Assembly (NCBI GenBank): GCA_013399875.1
Contig: VXAZ01001038.1
Span: 41,276 to 105,275, forward strand
DNA length: 64,000 nt
Source of the DNA: Gymnorhina tibicen
Lineage: Eukaryota; Chordata; Aves; Passeriformes; Artamidae
Direction: 5' to 3'
The notes under the pieces were generated by a model. It did no database searches. It saw only the letters and a program-made list of their open reading frames with translations, and had not been told where the DNA came from. Positions 36,139 to 48,700 of the stretch are shown here, piece by piece. The translations under genes and the position numbers were made by a program. Numbering within the stretch: position 1 is the first letter of the stretch; each line of letters begins with the position of its first letter.

Positions 36139-36783
36139 TCACGGGGGTATCTCAACGCAGGACTTTTCTATCCACAAGTAGAAGCTCTGTTCTAAGCATA
36201 GCTGAAGAAATTTAAATGTATTGCGACTATTTGAGAAAATTACTGATTACGATGTCGTTATTGTTATTCTCATTCATGGGGCAAATATGCTTTGCTCTCT
36301 CCTGTCATAAAGAATAAACTATATTTGTCTATTTGCATCAAACTTCTGCTTTATCTGCCTTGCCTGTGTGGACTGGCTGGTTGTGCTGACCAGCTGTGTC
36401 TGCATTTCCTCTTCAGTTTCACTTTCTTCCATTGAAATCAGCGGAGTTTGTCTCTCTCTAGGCACTTCTGGGGATGAATTTGGGCAGTTCTGTGCCTGTG
36501 TCTCCCCAGGTGGGAGCTGCCTTTGACCTATTTGACCCCGCTTTTCAATTTATCTTGTTTTCCCTGTACTTATCTGCACTTTAGTCTTGATGGTTTCTCG
36601 AGTGCCTTGTTCTTGAATCACTTTTTCATTGTTCTAATGGGCTTTGTTTGTTAATCCTCCTCTCATCCCTCCAACCTTCTCTGTGCCATTTCTCCAGATG
36701 GGAATCCAAGTGCCAGGCTTTTCTGTCCGTCACAGAGAGGCTCAGCCTTCCTCCCCTGGCAGGTGTAGATGTGTCTGAGCGGC

Positions 36784-37035
36784 TGTTCCTGGTGTTGCTC
36801 AGGTGTTTGCAGAGGCTGTGCTGCTGTTCCTGGTGTTGCTCAGGTGTTTGCAGAGGCTGTGCTGCTGTTCCTGGTGTTGCTCAGGTGTTTGCAGAGGCTG
36901 TGCTGCTGTTCCTGGTGTTGCTCAGGTGTTTGCAGGGGCTGTGCTGCTGTTCCTGGTGTTGCTCAGGTGTTTGCAGGGGCTGTGCTGCTGTTCCTGGTGT
37001 TGCTCAGGTGTTTGCAGGGGCTGTGCTGCTGTTCC
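36784..37035. repeat. 41-bp minisatellite, six copies
   Basis: Copies start at 36784, 36825, 36866, 36907, 36948 and 36989, and a 6-bp remnant starts at 37030, so the period is exactly 41 bp. Each unit starts TGTTCCTGGTGTTGCTCAGG. The first three copies have GCAGAGGCTG and the last three GCAGGGGCTG, suggesting expansion in two blocks. Because 41 is not a multiple of 3 and no frame contains a stop, all three frames stay open, producing cysteine- and leucine-rich pseudo-proteins that are not real genes. Confidence 0.97.
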
Positions 37036-38519
37036 GTCCATCCCACCTGAAATCCAGGCATTGTCCTGGCTGTGGCTTCCCTTTGGGATTTCAGACCCAA
37101 ACTGTGTCAAACTTCTTCTCATTTTGTCTTGCCTGCACTCGTGTCTGTTGTTCTCATCACCCAATTTTGTCCTTGTTTTTGACTGAGGTCTGTCGTAGGC
37201 CAAAGCCATCCTAACTCCGTGATGAGATCACTGCCCAAACATCATCTCTGTTTCTCTTTCCTTTCCCTCCCTTTGCTGTTCCCCGTTTTTTAAAATCAAA
37301 GGGAAAGTTCTTCTCCTTATCTCACATCTCTCCTGACATCCCCCGCTGTGATTATTCACTCTGGTGGGATTAATCTCTCTGTTCAGGCTGAGTGAGTGCT
37401 GCTGGTTGCTCCGCTGCCTGAATTTCAAACAAGCAACCTCAGGGTTTTTTCCTGCGTGCTCTTCCTGGTGCTTGGAAGGTGCTGTAGAAATCCCTGAAAA
37501 CACTTAACTGTTCATTTTCAGAAGCTTTCACTTCTCTGCAGCCTTCAAAAAAAAAACCATCAGCAGGCATTTGCAGCGCTGAGAGTACTCTGTTTCTGGA
37601 ACCTGCAAAAATGTGAGAAGGAGAGGGAAAATAATGTGCTGTTCCACTTCGCTGATGGGTGTTGTGGGCTTCAAGTGCTGCATAAAGAATGACAGGTGGA
37701 TCCATGTTTAGATCAGTTTTTAGACATCTCTGATTTCACATTTTATGTCTTTCCTGTTTTCCAGAGTGTTTCTTTGCTGCTGTGTAGGTGAGAGGCCAGA
37801 ACAGGGCAGCGATGAGTGGGAGCAGTAGCTGATAAATAAGAACACCGAGTGAGAGATTAAACTAATATTTGAAATTACAGAAGATAAAAATATCTTGAAT
37901 GCTTGTAAAAGGGCTTTTTGGCTCGTGTCTCCTGGAATCTAACAGTTCAGACTTTGTAAACCAGCGAGATACACTTGGGAAACTGTTTCCACGGTGCTTA
38001 AATCAGATGTAACCAGGGGAAGTCCAGTTGTGTCTTGTGTTTCACCCCTCACTTGCTTTCCCTGACCAAGTAGGTGCAGAGAGTTGGGCTTTGGTGGGGA
38101 CACTTATAAAAATTCAAGGCTGGGTTCTGCTGCACAGACAGGTTTGTGTCACACTGAGAAGTAGCTGGATTTGGTCAGGAGTCTTCTTTTTGACTTGGGG
38201 TTTTTTTTTTAGGTGTGGTTTTCTTTTGTTCATTTGTTTGGTTGGGGTTTTAAAATTTATTTATTTATTTAAATTTTATTTCTTGGAAGCCTGGGAAGTG
38301 CAGTGGTCTTTCCTTTCTGAAACGTGACTCCCCCAGCATGGCTGGGCTCCTCTCTCAAGGCAGCCCTGGCCCAGCTGCATGCACTTGCTGACCTTGCCCT
38401 GATCAAATTATGGTTTTAAACTTGGAGCTGAGAGAGGATCCCTCTTCTCTCACTCTCCTGGGCAACCTTTATTTCTTTCCTGAGCTGTAAGCACTGACTC
38501 GTTAGCCCAGTTTAGAGAC

Positions 38520-38578
38520 AAAGGGATATTTAACATTATTTGAAAAATAAAGGGATATTTAACACTACTTGAAAAATA
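38520..38578. repeat. 29-bp tandem duplication
   Basis: Two AT-rich copies (AAAGGGATATTTAACA...TTGAAAAATA) lie 29 bp apart with a few mismatches. A small local duplication with no known function. Confidence 0.85.
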
Positions 38579-40173
38579 ATCTGGCAGTGTACAGATCCTT
38601 GCAGGTAGGTTTTGTTTTTTTTTTTAAATCTGTTTAAAAAGTCACGGAATATCTGGTATTGCACCCTGGGATTTGCAATTTTTGAATGAACACAACATCC
38701 TTCACGAGGCCTCGACCTCAGGGGAACACCTCAGCAGCTCTCTCATGATATGAGCTCCAGTAATACACAAAGCTGCACAACTCTTATTGAGGCCACTTTT
38801 AGTCAAGTTGTTTTTAAAGTGTCTAATTTCCTGAACTGAATTAAGACCTGGTTCCTGTTTCCTTGTCCCAGTGTGGATTTCTGTCACCAGTTAATTCTCT
38901 TACTGGGAGCGTGTTCCCAAAAGGGATTGGGCATCTGCTGCTCCCATTTTTTGAAAATTACTGGAAAGCTGAAAGAAAAAGGGGAATTTGTTTATAATGA
39001 GACATTTTGCTGTCCTTTACATTGTTCTTTAGCAAGAGTTGGGCTTTTTTTTTTTTTTTTCCTAAAGAGTTGACCAAAAAAATGTTTGCGTTGCCAAAGT
39101 CAGCGCTGCATCCTGAGTTCCCTCAGCCTGCTGTAGCTGCATCCCCTGATCAGACAAATCTGGATCATTTTTCCAACAAGACTTTCACTCTGTTAGAGGA
39201 ATTTGTGTGAGAAGGTCGCTAATGGACAGTCTGCTCGTTTAAACTCCAAGAAAAGAGAAAGAGTGAGAGAAATAAAGCACCAAGGGGTGGGGGACCCAAG
39301 TGGAATGGGGCTGAAGGCTTTTCGGGGAGCACCCTCTTCCCAGTCTTTGCTTTGGGTTGGAGGAGAATGTGGCCAGGCGTGGGAGGAATATATAATGAAG
39401 CCAAACTTAGTAAAAAATACGCTAAAATCTTGTTTTCTAAACCCTCTTCCCCACAGGTCCTGCCTTTAAATGAAAGAGTTAATTGACTTTATAAGTTCAG
39501 TTAAAATCTTCTTCTTGAGCAAAAGCTGATTCTGGCAGGGAGGGAGAAGCACGTTTCAATCCTCAATACACTTGGTTGTTTCGAGTTTGTCTCTTCTTCT
39601 TGCACAGCTCTATGGAAATCTTACTGGATTTCATTATTTCAACTCAGAAATACACGCTTTAAGCTTAAAAAGACGTTGTTTCAACTTACAAATGCTTTAA
39701 AATCCTTTCTCTTACGCTCTAAAGTCTTTGATTAGTTGAAAGTCTTTGACTTATTTAGGAAGAGGGAGTGAGGATAGCGAGGTTTATTGTTTTAGTGCAA
39801 AGGCAAGGAAATTGCTTCCCAAACATGTGCTTGTTGTTAAGTCAATGTACATGCTGGACATGTGTTTGAGATTTCTGGAGCTGCCACTACCTTGTTTTTT
39901 TTTGAGATCATACTGTAAAGTAAGTTACAGTAAACAGTTCTTATGAGAGAGGTTTTTGCTAAGATTTTTTGTGGAAAAACCTCAACAAAACCATTAGTTG
40001 TCCTGGGTTTTTTTTCTCTTTCTCCGTTTTTTTTGTTAACAGTTCTGCCTGTGCTGTTGCCTTTTTATTTGAAAACACATATAAGTTGTTGACCTTGTAA
40101 CCAAAACATCTTGACAACATGTTATTCTCTTCCTTCCTTTCCTTTTCATATTTTTGGAATTTCACGTTGGGAC

Positions 40174-40205
40174 TTTTTTTTTTGTTTGTTTGTTTGTTTT
40201 TTTTA
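40174..40205. repeat. T-rich run with (TTTG)n
   Basis: A T run, four TTTG-like units and a second T run. A simple microsatellite about 800 bp before the first VGLL4 coding exon. Confidence 0.9.
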
Positions 40206-40989
40206 GTCTTGAAGCCATTCATGTGAAACTTGGAGAAGCTGCAATACAGTCACTGGTTTTATGGGAGTCTGTTGCTGGGTGTAGTGCTGAAATAGGCATT
40301 TTTAATGTGGTGGGGTTAATTTTTCATGGATGGGAATTATGTGTTGTAAGGGGCAGAACCCAGGGAGCAAACAGCCCCCGAGGTGTGATTGTGATTGAAA
40401 AAAATACAGTTGTGTGTGTGTGGTTGTACACACACAGACCCAGAGTTCAGCTCTGTGTTTGTTAGTAAAAAAAGCCTTAATAAAATTATAAAATTTGGAT
40501 GATTCTGCTTTGGGCGCAGGAGAGAGAGCGTGGAGGGGAAGTTTCTGGAATCCTGAGGGTCTAAAGCAATCCACGCCCTTGGTGGGCAGCTGTGGCTGCA
40601 CTGCAGGGATGGAATCTCTGGGTATTGTCTCCGGGAGCTGGTCACTGGGGTGGGAGGCAGCAGACAACCCTGTTCCACCACCTGTGAGCAGCAGAGCAGC
40701 TCCAGCACTGGGGCTCTGGTGCCCTGCTTGGTTTGGGTGAGTAGGTGGGGGCCAAGGCAATCCCGGTGTTTCCTTGTTCTCAGCGATGACAATTTCAACG
40801 AGTCCTGTGCTGGTGTAGCAAGCAAAGAACGGCAGGAACTTGGATTTTTGGGGTTTTTTTGCTGTCGTGCTCCTGTCGTGCGTTGCTCCTTCTGTGACCT
40901 GGTGCGTGTGCGTGCCCTGAACGGCTGGCACAGCACCCAGAGCGCTGCCTTGAGCTTACTCTCTGAAACTTTGCTTCTTAACTTTGCAG

Positions 40990-41002
40990 GATCCAGAGAG
41001 GA
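40990..41002 (+). other. VGLL4: VGLL4 5'UTR portion of the first coding exon
   Basis: Thirteen untranslated bases between the acceptor AG (40988-40989) and the start codon. The frame is open back to the splice site, so an upstream in-frame start in a 5' exon is formally possible, but the known protein begins at this ATG. Kozak context is good (G at -3, G at +4). Confidence 0.8.
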
Positions 41003-41066
41003 ATGGAGACTCCCTTGGATGTTTTGTCGAGAGCAGCATCTCTGGTGCATGCTGACGATGAGAAGC
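41003..41066 (+). CDS. VGLL4: VGLL4 first coding exon (N-terminal 21 residues)
   Basis: The exon encodes METPLDVLSRAASLVHADDE and K21, plus the first base (C) of codon 22. This appears identical to the N-terminus of the main human VGLL4 isoform. VGLL4 is a nuclear cofactor that binds TEAD through two C-terminal Tondu motifs and opposes YAP/TAZ in Hippo signalling. None of that region is in this window; it lies on exons further downstream. The exon has a good acceptor (CTTAACTTTGCAG) and donor (AAGC|GTAAGT), and leaves phase 1. The gene is partial here because of the window edge, not because it is broken. Other VGLL4 isoforms use different first exons, and I did not find those in this window. 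Confidence 0.95.
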
Positions 41067-42924
41067 GTAAGTTCCCTGCCTTGTTGGATCCAGCTGCTTT
41101 ATGTTTGCACTGTGGATCAGCCCAGAGGCTGGTTTGATCCAGCCTGGAATTGTACTGAGTCCAAGATGTGTAGAAAACTGTCTTCAGGGTCATGTAGAGG
41201 CGTAGAAAACCCTTCAGAGGTTGTTCTCCTCAGGTGCAAACCCAACACCTCGCATTTAAATTGGCCAGCGGGCAGCAGAGAATCGTTGCTGTTACTCTGA
41301 GATGAATTCATGGCAAGAGGTGCCTCTCTTTTCCCAGCTGCATTTGTGTTGTTAGCAGGCAAAAAGTTGTGATGGAGCTGCTGTCAAACTAAGGCCGGTT
41401 TGGGAACTCGGACTCCCTGCTAATTCTGGTTAGATCTGCTCTCATTCCAGAGCACACGACGGGCTGGGCACCAGTGGGGTGCAAAGACTTCAGCTGATAG
41501 AAGCTCTCAGAGTGACTGTGGTCATTAGTAAGGGGCTCTTCGTTTGCCTTTCACTTCACTGAAAGGGAATTACAGGGTTGTAACATAGCCAGAGGCTCAC
41601 GTTGCCCATTTTTTGGGCTATATTTTTGCTCTTACCGTTCAGGGTAAGAGTTTCAGGTGGGGTAAGTAATGTTAGAATGATATTTTCAATTCTGCCGAGC
41701 TGCAGTGCCACTTCACAGAGCAGGCTGTCACCTGCGTGCTCGGTCATGAACGTCCTTGGTGCATCCTGAGCAGTGTGTGCACTTTGGGTATCAACCTAGG
41801 AAAATGGTATTTTGGATTTCGAGCTGCTCTTGTGAGTAGCTTCTGAGCATAAAATCACCTTTTAAGGTGAGTGCAGTTTTTCTTCTTTTGGTCCTTTGTT
41901 CTGTGTATATTTTTGAAAATGATTTGCCTTGAAGGTGGAGTGAAATAATTGGTTTGCTGCTGTAAATCTGCTTTGTAATGAACGCTGGTTTTGCTGTTCT
42001 TGCGTGTTCACTTTGCTGCTGGATAAGTACCAAGCTTTCAGTGGTGCCACTACAGAGGATGGTTTGGCTGATTTGCCCCAGTTATTGGCTATTACTGGTA
42101 AAATGAACAGCAGTGGAACTCCTTGAGGAAATAATTTCAACCATGATTCTGGCCCGGGAAGGGGGATTTCTTTTGGCTACATTTAAAACAAGTGTATTTT
42201 GAATATTTATTCTCATTTTTCTTGAGCTTAAATGCATTCTTTTTGGTTAACTGTTGCCTAAGACTGTAGTTTGATTTTGAGCTGCACAGGGTAGGAATGT
42301 TGGGCTGGATTTAGAGAATCCAGAGGAAGTCTGATTCAGTACAAGTTGCATGTGAGGAAGCTGATGTGTATCTGGTTCTAATTTACATTCCTTTACTCTT
42401 ACCACTTAGACTTAATTAGATTTATGCCACTCTGCAGCTTCTAACTTGTGCTGTCTCCAGCTTGCCCTGCTGCTGGATCACACCCCAGAGTGCTGCAGCG
42501 TGAGGAGCTGCTGAGAGGAAGAAATGAGCAGAGCAGTCCCCGAGCTTGTGCCTTTCTGTGTCAGCTTTAGGGCTTCGTTCGGGTAAAGAGAAGTTGGTTT
42601 GGAAGTTTTAATCTTGAGTTTAGCAGTTATCCTTGAGCTTTCAGTGAGGTTCTAGCAGTGGTGCTGTCTGCATTGCTGTACCCCCACTCACTTTGTCCAA
42701 AACAGAATTCTGCAGCGTTTCCAATGTTCCAGCCGTGAGCAGGAGTGCAGGAATATTACCAGTATTTATAATTTAGTGCTTTGAAATGTGAAGGATCCTC
42801 TTATCTCTGTGGGCACTCAGTGCAGGGCCAAGTAATACTGAAGTGTCTTAGTGTATATACAAATCTTGAACTGTTTAAAACAAATACTTTTCAACTCACT
42901 AGCACTTAAAGAAATGAATTTAAC

Positions 42925-43265
42925 CTCAGCCAGCAACCAGGTACCACACAGCTGCTCCCTTACGTGTCCCCAGCCCTGCTGGGATGGGCAGAAGAATCAG
43001 AAAAAAGGGTAAGAGATAAGAACAATTTAAATATTGAAATAAAATATTCTAATTACGGTCATGAAAAGAGAAAACGAAAAGAGACAGAGGAGTAGAACCC
43101 AAGGCAGACCCAGTGGCTGGTGGCCCCCAGTTGGTTCCCCCAGCTTCCATCCTGGCCAGGATGTTCCTTGGTCAGTGATAAGTTCACCCTGGGCGTTGCT
43201 TTCAGTCTCCTCTCTGGTTTAGCTCAGGAACCATGGACTGCATTTCAACAGCTCCCAGTTTAAAT
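42925..43265 (-). mobile_element. Decayed avian endogenous-retrovirus LTR fragment
   Basis: Several blocks recall a common avian ERVL-type LTR read in antisense: CCAGCAACCAGGTACCACA near 42930, GGGATGGGCAGAAGAATCAG near 42980, then GATAAGAACAATTTAAATAT, TGAAATAAAATATTC, and a stretch resembling GAAATAAAACCCAAG near 43090. No viral coding sequence is present, so this would be a solo or partial LTR. It is diverged, and both ends are uncertain, the right end most of all. The identification is from memory of the pattern, not from a search. Confidence 0.5.
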
Positions 43266-45653
43266 CACCCTGCACGCTCGTTAGCAATGAAAATTTATGA
43301 ACCACATTTGTTTAACTCCCGTGTCACGGGGGAAGATTAATTACAGAGCAGAAATGGCTACTGCAGTTTTGTGTTTTAACTCTTGCCACGGAGATGTGAG
43401 CAGCCACTGAGGCTCGTGGTGCAGCGGGTCTGCGAGAAAAAATAAAGAGAAGGCTGAACAGGAGGAGACAGGCAGTGATGTCATTACGAGCCAGACATTA
43501 GTTAAAGGCTTGTCACTAATTCCTGGCTGTCAGTAGGGGAGGGAAGGCCTTGAGAAGTCTGTTTCCCCTGATGAGGAGCTGCAGGTAGTGTGCAACTATC
43601 TCATCTGTAAGTGGCATCTGTGAGGTTCTGCTGGGTTCTTTCCAGGGCTTCAGGAATGAGCTGTAGAAGAAGTGACCATCCTGTGATGTGCATCTGTGCT
43701 GGTTTTTTATTGTGATCATGCCTTAAACTGTACAGAATGTGGGGCATTGTAAACTTGATTCTTGCAGTTTCCAGTGAGATGACTGACACTCGTTGCTCTT
43801 CTGTCCCTCTTCTTTCCCTGCACTGTTCTTGCTGGGGTTGTTCTGATTTCTCATCTGCCCAGGGTTCAATTTGGCCGCTTTTAGAGGAGCGCAGGATAAG
43901 CTGGAAGGGTTTAAGCAAGTATTCAAGCAGTAAGGAGGATTACCAGTTTGTATTTATCTCGTATAAGGCGTTTGGGAACTGGTCTTTCAGTTATAAACAG
44001 AGTTTTAAAAGCATAATCTTGCTGTTGAGGGAACAGGGGAGGGAAATACCGAGCAGGACTTGTGCTTGCAGGTTGTGTTGTAAGCACAGTGCGGATTTAT
44101 AGTAACACTTTACTTACACTTCCCTCCAGTATGTAAGCCCAGTTTAAAAATATGGGAAAGAATGAGAAAAACCATGTCTTTCCTCACTCTCTCAGGGTAA
44201 TTCAGTGAAAAGTGTGCTGTGGGCAAGCAGGAGAAAATAACACTTCCACAAGGAAATGAAAGGTTTGGACACAGCTCATAAATGGCACCACCAAGTCCTG
44301 GGTAACAGCTTTGTGTTTCAGTGCCTTGAACCAGATCCATACCTGGTGAGCCTTGATTTATGTTTTGCAAAACTGATACAGAGCTACATTTAAAAAAGAA
44401 AAGAGTTGTCTTTGATGAAGCCATGCTCCTTGCACATGTGCCATCAGTCACATGCGTGCAGGGAAGCCTGGAACTGCTGCTCCACACTTCTTGCCTGTGA
44501 ACACTGTTATTGTTTGGCAACAGTGGCTTTTATGTGGTTTAGTTTAATCCACTTCAAATAATTAAGCCAGACCGTGCAGTTGATATTTCTAGTACAGAAG
44601 AATTATTGTGCTTTAAAATCCCTGCCCTAATCCGCTTTGTAATAAAACCCTCGTGTAGACAAGAGCCACCAATCAGTTTTTACTGTTCCTCACTGGTATC
44701 AGGAGTTCATTAGGAGCACGAATTTTGTGCTGGCTGCCACCTCCTCATGAATAAATATGCAATGATTGTTTGTTTTGGATAGCTGATCCCAAAAAAAAGA
44801 TCCTGCTTCAAGGCTGAGCTGAGGAGAATTTATTGGTTTTTTAGCACTACTGGAGAAGATGGTGGCTCTGTAAGCTTATTGTTTTAAATGAAAAACAAGC
44901 AGTTTTTAATAGCAGAATTAGACCTGAGTGTTGTTATTTGTGTTGAAGATTTCAATGATATTTCCAGCATCACTAGGGCTTTCCACCCACACTGCTACTG
45001 TTTGTTGTGTAAATTTAAGGCAAATTATGGGCAGTGAGCCTGAGGCAGGACTTAATATCAATGTTTGCAGAACTTTAAAGAGCTCCCATCCTGCTGTGGG
45101 AACAGTTACATCAGCACTGCAAACACCTCAGATTCTGAAGGTTTTGGGTGACTAAAAGTGAGGAATTGGATGGAATCTGCTCTATGAATGCAGTTGGTGC
45201 AAAGAAAGTCTCAAGGATCATTTGCAGTTTGGGGTTTTTTTTGGGAGGATTGGGAGGTTTTTTCTGGCGTTGGTTTGGTTGTGTGGGGTTCGTTTGTTTG
45301 TGTTCCTTTTTTCCTAGAGATTCATCTGCTTCAGAAAAACGGGGAACAGGAGAGCCCTTTTGCCCAGGAGCAAAGCAGCAGTTCCATGTCACAATCCTTG
45401 TTCATTTTCTGTTCGCAGCCTCACCCCGTTCCGAGTGGAGCTGGGAGGAATTGTGGTGTTTGTAGCGCAAGGACAAGAGATATTCCACAGCAAAATATCA
45501 CTCAAAACAAGGAAAAATTTCCAGTAGAACGTGCTCTTACCACGTGACTTGCCCTTTGTACTTTCACTTGCACGTGCAGGTCCAAACCAGCGAATCTCAT
45601 AGCGAAGGAATAAATGGGAAAGGTCTTGGTTCTGAATCCGGAGGGATTTCAGT

Positions 45654-45749
45654 GGTGCTGCTCATTCACAGAACTCTTGCTTCAGGGCTGGAAGGGAATC
45701 CTGTGCTGCTCATTCACAGAACTCTTGCTTCATGGCTGGAAGGGAATCC
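45654..45749. repeat. 48-bp tandem duplication
   Basis: Two adjacent copies of a unit containing GTGCTGCTCATTCACAGAAC and ending GGCTGGAAGGGAATCC, 48 bp apart with few differences. The period is a multiple of 3, so the open frame across it repeats the same 16-residue peptide. There is no sign that it is translated. Confidence 0.92.
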
Positions 45750-48700
45750 CGTTGGTTTCACAAGGGCATCCTGGAGCACGCTTAGGGCTCTTTTGACACC
45801 TGAAATGTGTTTGTGTCCTTAAGAAATTCCTTGCTTTGGAGAGTGTTGGGTTCTGTTCCTTTACATGGGAGTCATTCCAGAGACTGGCTAAATCCCTGTC
45901 TTGGTTTTTCCCCATTTGGCCTAAGTAAGAATTTACCTTACAATGAGAAGGTTGTATATGAAGCTTCCACTAAAAATCTTCCTTCCTGTGACTGCCAGGA
46001 CTCCTCCAGTAATGAAGTTTTTGTTTTGCAGGACAATACTCGCTGCAGTCCTGCTTGGTTGAGGGCAGCACGAACTCTTGAACGTGGATTTTTCTCTTGC
46101 ATTTTGTAAATAAATTTACCAGTATTTAGTATGTGTGTTGTTTTTCAGTGCTTTCAGAGTTTGGGGGGTTTTAATCAGGGTTTGTCAGCTCTTGGGTGTC
46201 TCTGATTAATGAACCCAGCACAAACTTTCATTTAGAGCTTGGTAACTTCTTCAGAACCTTGTTTGGCTGAGAGGAGGGTGAGAAGTTCTCCAGGATAATT
46301 GCTCATATGAGTATAAATGGCTTCACCACATGGATGTTTGTTTCTTCTTTTATGGCTAATTAAAATACTGATTTGATTGTCTTTTTGCCAGGTTGGCTCA
46401 GAGAAGAGGCAAATACTTGATATACACAAAAAGTTGGTCTTAAAAATTAGAAATGTGATTGGACTGGTGGTGTTCTGCAATTCACTCTAATACCCTGGAT
46501 TATTTAATTGTGGAAATTAATGTGTAATTAAGGAACTGAATAGTTTTTATGATCTAGCAACCGTGCTTGTGGTCAGAGCTTGTCTGTGCTGTCCAGCAAA
46601 AGAGAAACTGAAGTTTCCTGAAGGAAAAGCTCTGATTTCTGAGGAGCAGCGTCAGCAAAAATCTACATTTGTAACCCATTAACAGCTGTGAGAGGTGTGT
46701 TGAAAGTCCATTTATCAGTCTGTCATTTAAGTAATGTTTGATCATCAGTGGAGGGAGTCCTGTTGGTTTTGGAGTGGAATTTGTGACATAAATCGTCCTT
46801 TATTTTTATTTTTGTTTTGTTTTTTTTTTTTAATGGAAGGGGGAAAAGTATGGAAATGTGATGTTTCAGCTGAGTAATAATGTGATGGAAAAACATAAGT
46901 GGTTCAGTCCTTGTGATGCAGCCTGAATCATCTGATGTTGTATGAATACCAAGAGCTTGAAATAATAAAACTCTGAGTAATAACATGCGGAGTGTTCTGC
47001 TTTTAAATTTGATGAGCCACACAGAAAACCCTGATACCCTCTCTGTTTTAAATATCAGTAAATCTGGTTTTTAGTCAAATATCTGAATGGCTGAATTCCT
47101 GGCCTTCTGCTTTTTGTCTCTCCAAAACCTTTAGCTGTTTGTATCACTCAGTATCTCCCAGAGTAGCTTCCTGCGAGTGCTGCCAGGGCCATCCCATTAA
47201 TTTTAGGGTTTTCTTGGAAGGAAGGAGCGTTACGTAGGACAACTGCTTGCTTGGCTTGTGTTTTGTTTAAAAAAAACAACAATGAATTATTCTTACCCCC
47301 GGAAAGTTTCAACCCTCTTTTTCTCCGAGTTTATTGCAGCAAGAAAATAAAAGAACGTTTTCAACTCGTTAAATAGGCTGGAAAATGGGGCAATTGTCTG
47401 CCTGGCGCCTCGATGTGTTTCAGGAGCAGGGGAACCCCATTAGCAGAGCCAGCGGAGGGCTGGAAATCCCTGCAGGAACAAAGGGGGGCCTGCACGTTCC
47501 TTTGGAATTAATTTTTTTCCCCGAAGTTCAGCCGCCTGCAGTTTGTAAACATTGTCCTAGCATCCTTCAGCATCCCAGATGTTCCTGCCCGGAGCTCCCG
47601 AGCGGTGGCAGCCGCACAATGTGGCTTTTCTTCCCTTTGCAGCTCACCGGGGGTGAAATAGGGGGGCTGGTGGCGTTCCCCCCTCCCCGAGTAAGCGGTG
47701 CTGGCTGAAACGTTATCTCTTCAAACGTTGTCTGGCGATGGAGGGGGAGGAATCTTCTGGCTGGGATGGAATTTGCCATCGGGCACCAAGCAGGGCTCCG
47801 AAAATCGCGGCTGGCCGAATCCCCGCGCGTCCCACGTGGGACTTGTCAGCGCTCATGCTCCTGAACGGTTGTCACTTCTCAAGTGCTGGCCTTGGGATTT
47901 GTGCTCAGCTCGTCTGTTTTTACCAGAGCTCCCACTGGTTACAGCCTGAATTCCCCAAGGGCGCGGGGACGTTATTCCCTGGTCAGGTTTGGCGCGTGGA
48001 GTTTGCTGGTGGGGATGGAAACTCCAGAAATGGGTTTTTTTCCATCTGGAACGCACTAGGCTGTGGAAATCTGGCCATTCTTCCCCGTGGTACGTGGGAT
48101 TTGGTGTGTTTAATTTGGTTTTAGAAAGCAAAAAACAAACAAACAAAAAAGTTCTTTGCTAATTGTTAGCACTGCAGGCTGCCTGGAAGAATGCAGGGTG
48201 CTTTCCTGGATGGCCTTAGAGAGCACAGAGAACACCCAGGACACGCTTGGAAACGGCAGTGCCACGCAGGAAAAGGCAGCGGGGCAGAGCTGGTGAGAGG
48301 AAAGGAGTTAAAATTTTTCAGCAGTACTTGGGATTTGGCATTTTTACTACTTTCTCTACTTTTTTTTAACGTGCTTGTTTCTATAGGTACTTATTCCAGC
48401 ACTTTATCAAGAGTCTGGAAGGGTTGGAATAGAGCACTTTGCAACTTCCTTGTTGCCTCTAACACCGTGCCTTAAACCAGGCTCAAATTATGAACCCAGT
48501 TCTTCTAGAAGCAGTTAAAATTGCCTTAAAATTGAGGTGGTCCTATGCAACCTTCACCCCTTTTCCAGTCACACGGTCTTTAGTGAAATGATCATAGAAT
48601 TTTTACAGTTCTGCTGTAAAAAGCAACATGCAAGTTCTTAGTTAATGAGCATCTGTTTGGGATTTTCTTTTCCCTGGCTGGGAACCCAGACTTTATTTAT

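Larger units (their letters stand above)
34331..40989 (+). other. VGLL4: VGLL4 intron 1 (inferred)
   Basis: Assigned as intron on the assumption that the 33-34 kb island is the VGLL4 promoter. The acceptor side is clear: a pyrimidine-rich tract ending CTTAACTTTGCAG, immediately before 40990. Inside are the 16-bp triplicate (36091-36138), the 41-bp minisatellite (36784-37035), a 29-bp duplication (38520-38578), T runs near 39050, and a TTTG repeat (40174-40205). No additional coding exon is recognised. Confidence 0.6.

Noticed and set aside
36648..37214. Cysteine- and leucine-rich 188-residue frame
   Set aside because: Most of its length is the 41-bp minisatellite read in three successive frames. 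Only the repeat keeps it open.
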